A stretch of DNA of 26,060 bases from JAHCIE01 sp034431435 (GCA_034431435.1 DAOUDG010000048.1:1-26060); one strand, 5' to 3'. Positions 15,252 to 23,459 are shown, counted from the first letter of the stretch. The notes: generated by a model from the sequence alone, not told the origin. Translations and numbers: made by a program.

Positions 15252-15323
15252 GGCGACGTAGCCAAGTGGTAAGGCAAGGCTCTGCAAAAGCCTCATACGC
15301 CGGTTCGAATCCGGCCGTCGCCT
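15252..15323 (+). tRNA. tRNA-Cys (anticodon GCA)
   Basis: A 72-base cloverleaf. Acceptor GGCGACG pairs with CGTCGCC, the anticodon stem AGGCT/AGCCT encloses CTGCAAA, and the T arm is CCGGTTCGAATCCGG. Discriminator base is U, as usual for cysteine. CCA is not encoded. Confidence 0.93.
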
Positions 15324-15372
15324 CTAGGGGCTGGTAGCCACGGCTGCCAGCCTCTTGCGTTGAGGTGGGGCC

Positions 15373-15448
15373 CAGGAACTAGAGATGGGAGATTGCCGAA
15401 TCTCAAATCTCGAATCTCCAATCCCTGGCCTCCAATCTCCCGGCTCTT
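15373..15448. repeat. Heptad-type hairpin between tRNA-Cys and the third tRNA (element F)
   Basis: From 15400 to 15448 seven consecutive 7-nt units occur, beginning ATCTCAAATCTCGA. The opposite arm (15373-15394) uses complementary words such as GGGAGAT. The pairing is imperfect but the 7-nt register is exact over 49 bases. Its vocabulary differs from A-D. Confidence 0.65.
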
Positions 15449-15454
15449 GTTGCC

Positions 15455-15528
15455 GCCGGTGTAGCCCAATGGCAGAGGCAGGGAACTTAAAATTCCTCAA
15501 GGTGTGGGTTCGACTCCCACCACCGGCA
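15455..15528 (+). tRNA. tRNA with anticodon UAA (leucine UUA) in an unusual class-I body
   Basis: Acceptor GCCGGTG pairs perfectly with CACCGGC. The anticodon stem GGGAA/TTCCT encloses the loop CTTAAAA, giving anticodon UAA. The T arm is GTGGG-TTCGACT-CCCAC. The D stem has three pairs plus a C-A mismatch. The variable region is only 6 nt (CAAGGT), whereas bacterial tRNA-Leu normally carries a long variable arm. Discriminator A73 agrees with leucine. A normal class II tRNA-Leu(UAA) may exist elsewhere. Identity of the charged amino acid is therefore uncertain, though the tRNA fold is sound. Confidence 0.8.
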
Positions 15529-15746
15529 CTCCAAACCCGCTCATAAGGCGTCCTTTGGCCCACTCCCCCCATAACCCTGGGCCAGGCTGGGACGTCATTA
15601 CCATTAGAGAGAGCCGACGTTCCTGCTGCATCAGTCCCGCGCTCGAGTCTCGACGGCCCGCGCCGCGCCGCCCGAGTCGCCTGTGAATTGGGAACCCTCA
15701 CGCCCGGCGCGGGGTGAAGGGTCACGCGCGATAGTCAGGGGGACTT

Positions 15747-18125
15747 ATGCGCCCGCGAACTCGCCCTTATCGTTCTTTTGCCCTTGCGCTCATGCTGCTG
15801 GGCGTGGCCCTGGCCTTGGGCGTAGCCGCCACTGCGGCCCAGGGCGATATTCCCCTCACCCCCGTCGAAGACATGGGGCGCGCACCTGTCGGCGAGGCGT
15901 CGCCCAATGGCGTCGACAGCGCGCAGGCTGCCCGCATCGACTTCACCCAATGCGCCAATGACTCCGGCAACACCGACGCCGTCCAGCCATGCGCCTGGGT
16001 CAATGGCATTGTCCAGCCCAACAATTCGGTCTACCGGGAAGGCGACGCCATCCCGCAGCGCCTCTTCCAAGAGATCACCAGCACGGGCCAGCATACCCTC
16101 AGCTTCGAATATGACTTCACGCGGGGCGGCGCCTACGCCTACGACTTTCTGACCGGCCCGCAGGCTGGCCCACAGACTACGGACGGCCTGCTCAACCCGT
16201 GCGCGAATCGCCCCAGCTGGCTGTCGTCGAGCCTGTGCAACCAACTGTGGACGACGGACCGCCAGCAGATCAGCATACCCTCTGATCCCTACGATGGCGT
16301 GGCGGCCCAGGAGACGGCCAACCGCAAGCTCATGTTTGGCTGCGATCGTTGCAGCGGCGTGACCAGCGTGACGATTGTCGGCCACGTTCCCCCCACCGAC
16401 CCGCCCGCCGCCAACTCCACCGTCCGCGTGCGAATTACGTTCCAGACCTTTGCCAGCGTCTACGCCCCCACTACCATCGGCGTGTGGGGCGGCGGCCACC
16501 TGGCGCGCGGCAGCGGTGGCTGGGGGGCAGATCTTGGCGCGGGCAGCATCCCCGGCGGGTCCGGCCACTTCGTCTATAGCGCGTTTGACGGCGGCTCCGT
16601 CGGCCAGCGTGACAACCCCTTCATGATTTCGCCAGTGCGGACACCGACGCCTACGCCCACCAGGACGCCCACTAACACCCCCACACCCAGCAACACGCCC
16701 ACCGACACGGCGACACCCACCGACACGGCAACGCCCACCAACACACCCACGCCGTCGAACACACCGACGCCGAGCAATACACCCACGCCATCGAACACAC
16801 CCACCGACACGGCGACACCCACCAACACCCCGACGCCGTCGGATACTCCGACGGTCACCAACACGCCGACGGTCACCAACACGCCGACGGCCACCAGCAC
16901 GCCGACCTCCACCAGCACCGCGACCAACACACCACCGGCCACTTATACCCCAACCAGCAAACCGACGCACACTCCAACTGCGACCCGCACCAGCACACCC
17001 ACCAGGACGCCGCGCCCGACGCGGACGCCAACCCCGACCCCCACCAACACCGCCACGCCTACCAAGACGCCGACGGCCACGAACACAGCGACGAATACTG
17101 CCACGGCGACCAACACCGCCACACCGACCAACACGCCGCTCTACACCTTGACGCCCACCAACACACCGACCAGGACTGCCACGCGCACCCCAACGCGCAC
17201 GCCCTCGGCAACCGCGACGGCGACCCGCACGCCCACGCGCACCCCCACCAGCACCGCCACGCCCACCGCCACCTTCACCCCGACGCCTACACCGAGTGTG
17301 GAGTGCGAGCCTACGACGGGAACTAATTACTATCAGTTGCCCGTCCTGGGCTACGTCGGCAACTCTGCCGCCAACGTCGAGTGGGTCATCGAGGCCCAGA
17401 ACGTCGGCGCTACCTGGACCAAGATCGCCCTCGTCCTGTTCGCCGAGGCCCAGCCCTATTGCGAACCTCAGGCCCAGGCCCCCTTCAAGCTCGAATGCTC
17501 CGGCCTCCTGAGGCCCGGCTCCAGTTGGACGTGGACGAGCGGGAGTCTCCCCAGGGCGGCCAAGAGCGCCATCGCCTTCTCCTTCGACCCCAGCGTGGTC
17601 GATTGCTACGACATCGCCGCCAACCTCACCAAGCGCTGGCCCAAGGAGTGGGACTCCTACACCAACGGTGGTCAGGTCGTCGGTGGCTTCCCCTTCCAGT
17701 GGAACCCCTACCTCGGCCAGCCCATCGCCATCGAGGTCGTCCGCCGCGCCCCGGCGATTGGGAATGCCTCGCTGATCATCGCAGGCGCGTATTCGGGCGT
17801 CAGCGCCCGCCAGGATGGGCGCTACGACCCGCTCTTCGGTGGCTACGCCTTCTACGCCCCGGTCGTCTACTCTGGCTTAGGCGGCCTGAACTCGACCCTC
17901 TACCTCCAGAACTCCGGCGACGAGTGCACCAGCCTCGAACTGTGGTTCAAGGCCCAGGACGACTGGCTGCGGGCCATGGTGTGCGAGGTCATGGCCCTGG
18001 CCCCAGGCTACACCGCCCAACTCACCGCCGCCACGTGTGTCCCGCCGGGCTTCGTCGGCTCGGTGTGGATACGCGCCACCCAGCCGCTGGGCATCGTGTC
18101 GACCAGGTGGGAGCCACCACCCTGA
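15747..18125 (+). CDS. Secreted surface protein with long Thr/Pro linker (5' part of a frameshifted gene)
   Basis: 792 residues. A signal peptide (about 1-31, FALALMLLGVALALGVAATAAQ) leads into an unrecognised, probably beta-rich domain with several Cys residues (about 32-296). A linker of Thr-Pro-Asn/Ser-Thr repeats follows (about 297-514), then beta-sandwich-like repeats of the type LYLQNSGDECTSLELWF. AGGGGG lies just before the ATG. The frame ends in TRWEPPP and stops at 18125, in the middle of a repeat. Homology continues in the -1 frame (see the next feature). The intact protein would be about 1,110 residues. Such proteins are exported, and the Thr-rich linker is a plausible O-glycosylation target. 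Specific function unknown. Confidence 0.85.
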   Translation: MRPRTRPYRSFALALMLLGVALALGVAATAAQGDIPLTPVEDMGRAPVGEASPNGVDSAQAARIDFTQCANDSGNTDAVQPCAWVNGIVQPNNSVYREGDAIPQRLFQEITSTGQHTLSFEYDFTRGGAYAYDFLTGPQAGPQTTDGLLNPCANRPSWLSSSLCNQLWTTDRQQISIPSDPYDGVAAQETANRKLMFGCDRCSGVTSVTIVGHVPPTDPPAANSTVRVRITFQTFASVYAPTTIGVWGGGHLARGSGGWGADLGAGSIPGGSGHFVYSAFDGGSVGQRDNPFMISPVRTPTPTPTRTPTNTPTPSNTPTDTATPTDTATPTNTPTPSNTPTPSNTPTPSNTPTDTATPTNTPTPSDTPTVTNTPTVTNTPTATSTPTSTSTATNTPPATYTPTSKPTHTPTATRTSTPTRTPRPTRTPTPTPTNTATPTKTPTATNTATNTATATNTATPTNTPLYTLTPTNTPTRTATRTPTRTPSATATATRTPTRTPTSTATPTATFTPTPTPSVECEPTTGTNYYQLPVLGYVGNSAANVEWVIEAQNVGATWTKIALVLFAEAQPYCEPQAQAPFKLECSGLLRPGSSWTWTSGSLPRAAKSAIAFSFDPSVVDCYDIAANLTKRWPKEWDSYTNGGQVVGGFPFQWNPYLGQPIAIEVVRRAPAIGNASLIIAGAYSGVSARQDGRYDPLFGGYAFYAPVVYSGLGGLNSTLYLQNSGDECTSLELWFKAQDDWLRAMVCEVMALAPGYTAQLTAATCVPPGFVGSVWIRATQPLGIVSTRWEPPP
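16636..17292 (+). repeat. Thr-Pro linker-coding repeat tract
   Basis: About 220 codons of degenerate Thr-Pro, Asn-Thr-Pro and Ser-Asn-Thr units with near-repeats of ACNCCNACN. The period follows codons and the reading frame stays open, so it is a low-complexity protein linker, not a CRISPR or satellite array. Such tracts are prone to length change by slippage and to assembly collapse. Confidence 0.9.
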
Positions 18126-19081
18126 TGAGCTACAGCGGCGTGCCCGCCAGCCTCAACTACGGGGTCTACAGCGACTACCTGGGCGGCGGCTCGCAGGTGG
18201 CCTACGGGCCGCTGCTGTACCGCGAGTACAACGGCTGGGACACGCGGGTATACGTACAGAACATGAGTGGAGTGTATGCGGCCAAGGTCAAGGTGTACTT
18301 CGTGGACCACTCTGGCGGCATCATCACCACCCTGGTGGACTGGGTGTGCCCACGCGGCGAGCAGACCTTCTACCTGCCGCTGGTCAACAACCTGCCGGGC
18401 CAGTACGTGGGCGCCATCCGGGTAGAGAGCCAGACCTGGATCACACCGGGGGAGTACCCCGTCGGGGCCGTTCCCATCGCGGCGGTGGCGGAGCTGATTC
18501 AGTACAGCAACGCCGCGCGCCAGACGCCGCTGCAAGCGGTGGCCTACAACCTGATTCCCCAGGAACAGGGCTACATCTGGCAGACCGGCGCGGGCGACGG
18601 CGGCCTGGCCTCGGGCACGGGCGTTGTTGCTATCCCGTCGTTCCTGCAGCGCGGCAACAGCCTGGGCTTGCAGACCGAGCTGGCCATCCAGAACCTGGTC
18701 CCCAAGCCGGGCTTCACCGACTTCGCGCTGTTCGTGTATGACCAGAACGGGCTGCTGGACTATGTATGCGAGAAGCTGAACGAGAACCAGGTAGAATACA
18801 TCGACCTGGCGCGCTGGGGCTGGATCAACCCTGGCTTCAAGGGCAGCGCAGTGCTCAGCGCGACGTACTGGAATCACAGCGTCTTCGCTGGTAACGGCAA
18901 CTTCCTGCGCAACGTCGTCGGCCTCGGCGTGGTCAAGGTCGAGCGTTACGTGCCCACCGGCGGCGTGGGACAGCTGGCCGGGGACGTCGCCTCGGCCAGT
19001 GAGGGCTTCCCCGCGCCCGGCGCGCTGAGTGGCTGCTTCGGCTTCTCTGGCTTCCCGCCAGTGTGTCCAGGACAGCCGTAG
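18125..19081 (+). CDS. 3' part of the Thr/Pro-linker surface protein
   Basis: 318 residues if started at ATG 18125, which overlaps the preceding stop as TGATG. It has no signal peptide and begins inside a repeat, which argues that it is the C-terminal part of the preceding protein. The -1 frame from 18098 gives VDQVGATTLMSYSGVPAS, joining smoothly to QPLGIV of the first frame. It contains two further beta repeats (RVYVQNMS with VKVYFVD, and TELAIQNLV with FALFVYD). The Cys-containing tail SEGFPAPG ... GFPPVCPGQP is shared with the truncated paralogue at 1-143. Coupled reinitiation as a separate protein is the alternative, but export would then be unexplained. Confidence 0.8.
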   Translation: MSYSGVPASLNYGVYSDYLGGGSQVAYGPLLYREYNGWDTRVYVQNMSGVYAAKVKVYFVDHSGGIITTLVDWVCPRGEQTFYLPLVNNLPGQYVGAIRVESQTWITPGEYPVGAVPIAAVAELIQYSNAARQTPLQAVAYNLIPQEQGYIWQTGAGDGGLASGTGVVAIPSFLQRGNSLGLQTELAIQNLVPKPGFTDFALFVYDQNGLLDYVCEKLNENQVEYIDLARWGWINPGFKGSAVLSATYWNHSVFAGNGNFLRNVVGLGVVKVERYVPTGGVGQLAGDVASASEGFPAPGALSGCFGFSGFPPVCPGQP

Positions 19082-19125
19082 GTCGACCACCGACCAGGGT
19101 GGGTCGAAGGGCAGGAGCAGCGTTG

Positions 19126-19165
19126 AAGGTCCTAAAGGTCGCGGCGACCTTTAGGACCTTTGTTT
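19126..19165 (+). terminator. Rho-independent terminator after the surface-protein gene
   Basis: AAGGTCCTAAAGGTC (19126-19140) is perfectly complementary to 19146-19160, with a 5-nt loop and TGTTT following. It lies 45 bases past the stop at 19081 and upstream of the importer promoter, separating the two units. Confidence 0.85.
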
Positions 19166-19258
19166 AGGGCTGGCGTGGGTGTGGCTGGTTGGTGAGCGTC
19201 GCCCGGCAATCTCTAATCTAACTCTAGCCTCAGACGGCCTTTCGGCGGCGCTGGGGCT

Positions 19259-19287
19259 TTGACTTTCGCCCGCCACACCGCTAAAAT
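19259..19287 (+). promoter_or_regulatory. Promoter of the oligopeptide importer operon
   Basis: TTGACT (19259-19264), 17-bp spacer, TAAAAT (19282-19287). Start near 19294 gives a leader of about 90 nt before the binding-protein gene. No riboswitch fold was recognised in the leader. Confidence 0.75.
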
Positions 19288-19383
19288 GATGGTGATTGCG
19301 CTTATGTTGCCTTTCCATCCGTGAAGAAGCAAAGTCGCCCCTGAGCACGTAGCGTCGCGTAAACCTAGTTCGATGGAGGAGTG

Positions 19384-21381
19384 ATGTCGAGTAACGTTCC
19401 ACCCGGTAGCGGCCAGTCTCCGTCCTTCCTGCCCAGTGAGGAAGGCCGAGCGCCGTCGTACCCCGCGCCCAGCAGTGGCAGTCAGGCCCCCTACACGCCC
19501 CCCAGCGGCCAGCAGCCGCCCTACGTACCGCCGAGCGGCGGGCAGCCGCCCTTCCCACCGGCCAGCAGCGGTCAGCCCACACCGCCACCCGCCCCCAAGC
19601 GCAACAACACCCTGCTCATCGTCGGGGTCGTGCTGGCGGTGTGTCTCCTGCTGACCCTGTGCGTGTCGACGATGGGTATTGGCGCTTTCCTGTTCACGCG
19701 CGGCGGCGACACCGGCCTGGGCAACCCGCTTCAGCCAGGCGCGCCCCTGGTCCAACCGACGGCGCGCCCCGGCCAGCCCACCGTCCGCCCCGGCCAGGGC
19801 CAGCAGGGCCAGCCAGCCCCCACCGTCCGCCCCGGCCAGGGCCAGCAGGGCCAGCCGGCGCAGCCCGCCGCCCCCGCCGCCCCTGACACGCTGCGCCTGC
19901 CCGGCGGGGACCCGCCTACCCTGGACCCGGCGCTGACCCAGGACGCCACCTCGGCCGGCTACATCGTCGAGATGTTCAGCGGCCTGGTCACCATCGGCCA
20001 GGACCTGAAGATTGCGCCTGACCTCGCCAAGGAGTGGAAGGTTTCGCCCGACGGCAAGACCTACACCTTCACCCTGCGCGACGACGCCAAGTTCCACGAC
20101 GGCAAGCCCGTTACCGCCAGGGACTTCAAGTACAGCATCGAGCGCGCCTGTGACCGCAAGACCGGCTCCGTCGTCGCCGACACCTATCTGGGCGACATTG
20201 TCGGCTGCCGCGACAAGCTCACCGGCAAGGCGCAGGAAGTCAGCGGCGTCAAGGCCGTGGACGACAAGACGCTGGCGATCACCATCGACGCGCCCAAGCA
20301 GTACTTCCTCGCCAAGCTCACCTACCCGACGGCCTTCGTCGTCGACGAAAAGAATGTGACCGGCGGCGGCCGCAACTGGACCGCCAAGCCCAACGGCACT
20401 GGCCCCTTCAAGCTCAAGCAGTACACGCCCGGCCAGAGCCTCGTGCTAGAGCGCAACGACAACTACTACGGCAACCCCAAGCCGACCCTCAAGGAAATCG
20501 ACTACATGCTCGCGGGCGGTTCGGGCATGATCATGTACGAGAACGGCGAGCTGGATATCATCGGCGTCGGCCCCAACGACATCGAGCGCGTCATGGACCC
20601 CAGCAATGCCCTCAATAAGGAGTTGCAGGTCAACGAGGACCTCTCGACCTCGTATGTCGCCTTCAATGTCGAGAAGCCACCCTTTGATGATCCCAAGGTG
20701 CGCCAGGCCTTCGGCCTCGCCCTGGACCGCCAGAAGCTCAACGACGTGGTGCTGCGCAACACGGCCAAGCTCGCCAACGGCATCGTGCCGCCATCCATGC
20801 CCGGCTATGAGAACCCCAACGCCAAGGCGCCTGGCTTCGACCCGGAGCGAGCCAAGCAGTTGCTCAGCGAGTCCAAGTATGCTGGTAACCTGCCCGACGT
20901 GACGATCAACATTAGCTCGGCGGGCGGCGGCGCGCCGTCAGACCTGATCCAGGCGATGGTGGAAATGTGGCGCACCAACCTCGGCGTCGACGTGAACATC
21001 GAGCAGACCGAGTTCGCCACCTTCCTGCAGGACGTGAGCCGTCGGCCCAACCCCTACCAGATGTATTCGCTGGGCTGGATTGCCGACTATCCCGACCCGC
21101 AGAACTTCCTGGACATTCTGTTCAACAGCAAGAGCCTGGATAACCACACCGGCTACGCCAGCCCCGCCGTGGACAAGCTACTGGGGCAGGCCGCCGTCGA
21201 GCCGGACGCCGCCAAGCGCGAGGCTCTGTACCAGCAGGCGGAGAACCAGATTCTGACCGATGCGCCCTGGATTCCCCTGCTGCACGGTATCGATCATGTT
21301 CTGGTCAAGCCCTACGTCAAGGGCTACAAGCCCACGTCGCTGATCGTGCCCATCATGAAGTACGTCAACGTTCAGCGGTAG
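19384..21381 (+). CDS. Membrane-anchored peptide-binding protein of ABC importer (SBP_bac_5 / family 5)
   Basis: 665 residues. A Pro/Gly/Gln/Ser-rich N-terminal segment (1-72) precedes Lys-Arg and a membrane helix (about 76-104, LLIVGVVLAVCLLLTLCVS), which predicts a cytoplasmic N-terminus. A Pro/Gln linker (about 110-165) includes a tandem PTVRPGQGQQGQPA pair. The family 5 oligopeptide/dipeptide-binding domain then runs from about 168 (LRLPGGDPPTLDPALTQDATS) to the end, with KEWKVSPDGKTYTFTLRDDA and YSLGWIADYPDPQNFLDILF. Binding proteins of this family are normally lipoproteins; none of the usual lipobox is seen here. ATG 19384 is preferred over the in-frame GTG at 19381, because GGAGGAG is too close to the latter. 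First gene of the importer operon. Confidence 0.9.
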   Translation: MSSNVPPGSGQSPSFLPSEEGRAPSYPAPSSGSQAPYTPPSGQQPPYVPPSGGQPPFPPASSGQPTPPPAPKRNNTLLIVGVVLAVCLLLTLCVSTMGIGAFLFTRGGDTGLGNPLQPGAPLVQPTARPGQPTVRPGQGQQGQPAPTVRPGQGQQGQPAQPAAPAAPDTLRLPGGDPPTLDPALTQDATSAGYIVEMFSGLVTIGQDLKIAPDLAKEWKVSPDGKTYTFTLRDDAKFHDGKPVTARDFKYSIERACDRKTGSVVADTYLGDIVGCRDKLTGKAQEVSGVKAVDDKTLAITIDAPKQYFLAKLTYPTAFVVDEKNVTGGGRNWTAKPNGTGPFKLKQYTPGQSLVLERNDNYYGNPKPTLKEIDYMLAGGSGMIMYENGELDIIGVGPNDIERVMDPSNALNKELQVNEDLSTSYVAFNVEKPPFDDPKVRQAFGLALDRQKLNDVVLRNTAKLANGIVPPSMPGYENPNAKAPGFDPERAKQLLSESKYAGNLPDVTINISSAGGGAPSDLIQAMVEMWRTNLGVDVNIEQTEFATFLQDVSRRPNPYQMYSLGWIADYPDPQNFLDILFNSKSLDNHTGYASPAVDKLLGQAAVEPDAAKREALYQQAENQILTDAPWIPLLHGIDHVLVKPYVKGYKPTSLIVPIMKYVNVQR

Positions 21382-21386
21382 ACCCT

Positions 21387-21457
21387 GGTGGTCGGTGGTC
21401 GGTGGTCGGTGGTCAGCCGGAGGGTTGACTACCGACCACTGACCACTGGCCACTAAC
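21387..21457. repeat. Intergenic heptad hairpin element E, between binding protein and permease genes
   Basis: Four exact GGTGGTC units (21387-21414) are followed after a short loop by units of the type GACCACT (from about 21434). In RNA the differences between the arms are mostly G-U pairs, so a long hairpin can form. It begins 6 bases after the binding-protein stop and ends 12 bases before the permease ATG, which itself lacks a Shine-Dalgarno sequence. Confidence 0.82.
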
Positions 21458-21469
21458 CGCTACTCTCCC

Positions 21470-22408
21470 ATGCTAGAACTCATCATCCGACGGCTGTTGT
21501 GGCTGCCCGTCCTCCTCATCATCCTGACCATCATCACCCTCGCCCTGGCCCGCTACGGACCGGGCGATCCGGTGCAGGTCATGCTAGGCCCGCGCGCCCC
21601 CAAAGAGGCCGCCGAAGCCCTGCGCGAGCAGTTGGGCCTCAATGAGCCTTTCCCGGTCTACGTCGCCAACTACATTATGAAGGCGGCTCAGGGCGACTTC
21701 GGCGAGAGCTTCAAGTATCGCGGGCAGCCGGTGGGGGAGTTGATTTTCAGCCGCTGGCGCGTGTCCGTGCAGCTGGCCCTCACCAGCCTGCTCATCGGCA
21801 CGGTCATCGGCATCAGCCTCGGAACGCTGGCGGGCCTGTATCGTAACTCGTGGCTCGACAACATCGTCGTCGCCATCGTCGTGATTCTCGATTCGATTCC
21901 CACTTTTGCCATCACCCTGCCCCTGCTCTACCTCGTCGCCGTCCGCTGGCGCATCCTGCCGCCGGGCGGTTGGGGCGGACTGCTCGATCCGCGCGCCATC
22001 CTGCCTGTTCTCATCCTATCCATCGGCCCGATCGCGACTTTCACCCGCCAGACCCGCGCCAACCTGCTGGACGTGATGAGCCAGGACTACATCCGTACTG
22101 CCCGCGCCAAGGGCCTGTCCCAGATGCGCGTCGTGGTCGGTCATGCCCTGCGCAACAGCCTGATCCCCCTGACCACCCTGTTCGGCCTGGCCCTGGGCGG
22201 CAGCCTTATCGGCGGCGCGTTCTTCATTGAAGTGCTGCTCGGCATCCCCGGCCTGGGCCGCCTCGGCTACGAGACGTTCCAGGCGCGTGACTTCCCGGTG
22301 ACGACGGCGCTGGTCATCCTGACCGCGCTAACCATAGCTATCGCCAACCTGGCCGTCGACATCGCCTACCCCTTCATCGACCCGCGTATTCGCGAGCGCA
22401 ACGTCTAG
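21470..22408 (+). CDS. Peptide ABC transporter permease, OppB/DppB type
   Basis: 312 residues with about six membrane helices. It begins with the short hydrophobic MLELIIRRLLWLPVLLIIL helix and the GPGDPVQVMLG loop typical of DppB/OppB. The cytoplasmic EAA loop, which contacts the ATPases, is RTARAKGLSQMRVVVGHALR. It forms the translocation pore with the OppC-type protein encoded next. There is no Shine-Dalgarno sequence; the preceding hairpin may instead control ribosome access. Confidence 0.93.
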   Translation: MLELIIRRLLWLPVLLIILTIITLALARYGPGDPVQVMLGPRAPKEAAEALREQLGLNEPFPVYVANYIMKAAQGDFGESFKYRGQPVGELIFSRWRVSVQLALTSLLIGTVIGISLGTLAGLYRNSWLDNIVVAIVVILDSIPTFAITLPLLYLVAVRWRILPPGGWGGLLDPRAILPVLILSIGPIATFTRQTRANLLDVMSQDYIRTARAKGLSQMRVVVGHALRNSLIPLTTLFGLALGGSLIGGAFFIEVLLGIPGLGRLGYETFQARDFPVTTALVILTALTIAIANLAVDIAYPFIDPRIRERNV

Positions 22409-22472
22409 CGGCCCATTCTGCTACCTCAGGCAGAGACCTGGACGTGATCTCGGTTTAGGACGGAGAGACTGC

Positions 22473-23459
22473 ATGGCCGTTGCCGAGAATCTACAACCCA
22501 TCGCCGCCCCCGCCCAGGGGGTCAGCTTCAAGCGGCGCGGCCAGTGGAGTGACTTCTGGCGTCGCTACAGCCGCAATCGACTGGCTGTCGTCGGGCTGTT
22601 CATCGTTGGCATCTGGGTCTTCATGGGCGTGTTCGCCCCCGTTATCGCCCCCTACAATTACCGTGACCAGAACCTGGCGCGGGCGCGGGAGATGCCCAGC
22701 GCCGAGCACTGGCTTGGCACCGACACCCTGGGCCGCGACCAACTCAGCCGCCTGGTGTGGGGCGCGCGCACCTCCCTGATTGTTGCGCCGCTGGCCGTCG
22801 GCATCTCCTTCAGCCTGGGCCTGTTCATGGGCGCATTGGCGGGCTTCCGGGGCGGCTACTTCGATGGCATGATCATGCGCACCGTCGACATCCTGTTAGC
22901 CTTCCCGGCAATCCTCTTCGCCCTGCTGCTGGCGTCGAGCCTCAAACCCCGCTTCAACGACCTCATGGGCGCGTCGCCGCTGTTCCGCGACGTCATCCGC
23001 TCCGGCTACGCCGAGATGATCACGGTCATCATCGTGCTGGGCCTGGTGGGCTGGCCGGGCCTGGCGCGCCTGGTACGCGCCCAGGTGCTGACGGTCAAGA
23101 CCCAGCCTTATGTCGAGGCGGCCACGGCGACGGGCACATCGTCCTGGCGAACCCTGCGCAGCCACATCATGCCCAATATCGTCGCCCCCGTCGTCGTTGT
23201 CCTCAGCATGGCCATGGGCGGCGCGATTGTCACCGAGGTCGGCCTGAGTTTCCTGGGCCTGGGCGTCGAGCCACCTGTCCCCAGCTGGGGCACGATGATC
23301 AACGAGGGCTACTTCAGCGGCCTGTGGCGGCAGCCCAACGCACCCTACACGGTGTGGATGCCGGGCATCATTGTCAGCCTGCTCGTTTTCGCATTTGCGT
23401 TCATCGGCGACGGACTCAATGAGGCGCTCAACCCACAACTCGACCGGGGTCTTCAGTAG
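22473..23459 (+). CDS. Peptide ABC transporter permease, OppC/DppC type
   Basis: 328 residues. A cytoplasmic N-terminal extension (about 1-40) leads into the OppC-N helix (RLAVVGLFIVGIWVFMGVFAP) and the family block HWLGTDTLGRDQLSRLVWGAR. The EAA loop is YVEAATATGTSSWRTLRSHI, and GLSFLGLGVEPPVPSWGTMI is strongly conserved in DppC/OppC. GGACGGAGAG precedes the ATG. It pairs with the OppB-type permease. Confidence 0.94.
   Translation: MAVAENLQPIAAPAQGVSFKRRGQWSDFWRRYSRNRLAVVGLFIVGIWVFMGVFAPVIAPYNYRDQNLARAREMPSAEHWLGTDTLGRDQLSRLVWGARTSLIVAPLAVGISFSLGLFMGALAGFRGGYFDGMIMRTVDILLAFPAILFALLLASSLKPRFNDLMGASPLFRDVIRSGYAEMITVIIVLGLVGWPGLARLVRAQVLTVKTQPYVEAATATGTSSWRTLRSHIMPNIVAPVVVVLSMAMGGAIVTEVGLSFLGLGVEPPVPSWGTMINEGYFSGLWRQPNAPYTVWMPGIIVSLLVFAFAFIGDGLNEALNPQLDRGLQ

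Noticed and set aside
15455..15528. The UAA-anticodon tRNA as a suppressor for the amber in the DUF155 gene
   Set aside because: Anticodon UAA reads UUA/UUG. Reading UAG would require CUA or UUA at positions 34-36. The loop places U33 and the anticodon unambiguously.
16636..17292. Possible CRISPR or satellite array
   Set aside because: Repeat period follows codons, there are no unique spacers of constant length, and the frame is open throughout; it is a Thr/Pro protein linker.
18090..18125. Programmed -1 frameshift site
   Set aside because: No X-XXY-YYZ slippery heptamer or convincing downstream pseudoknot was seen; a one-base deletion is simpler.
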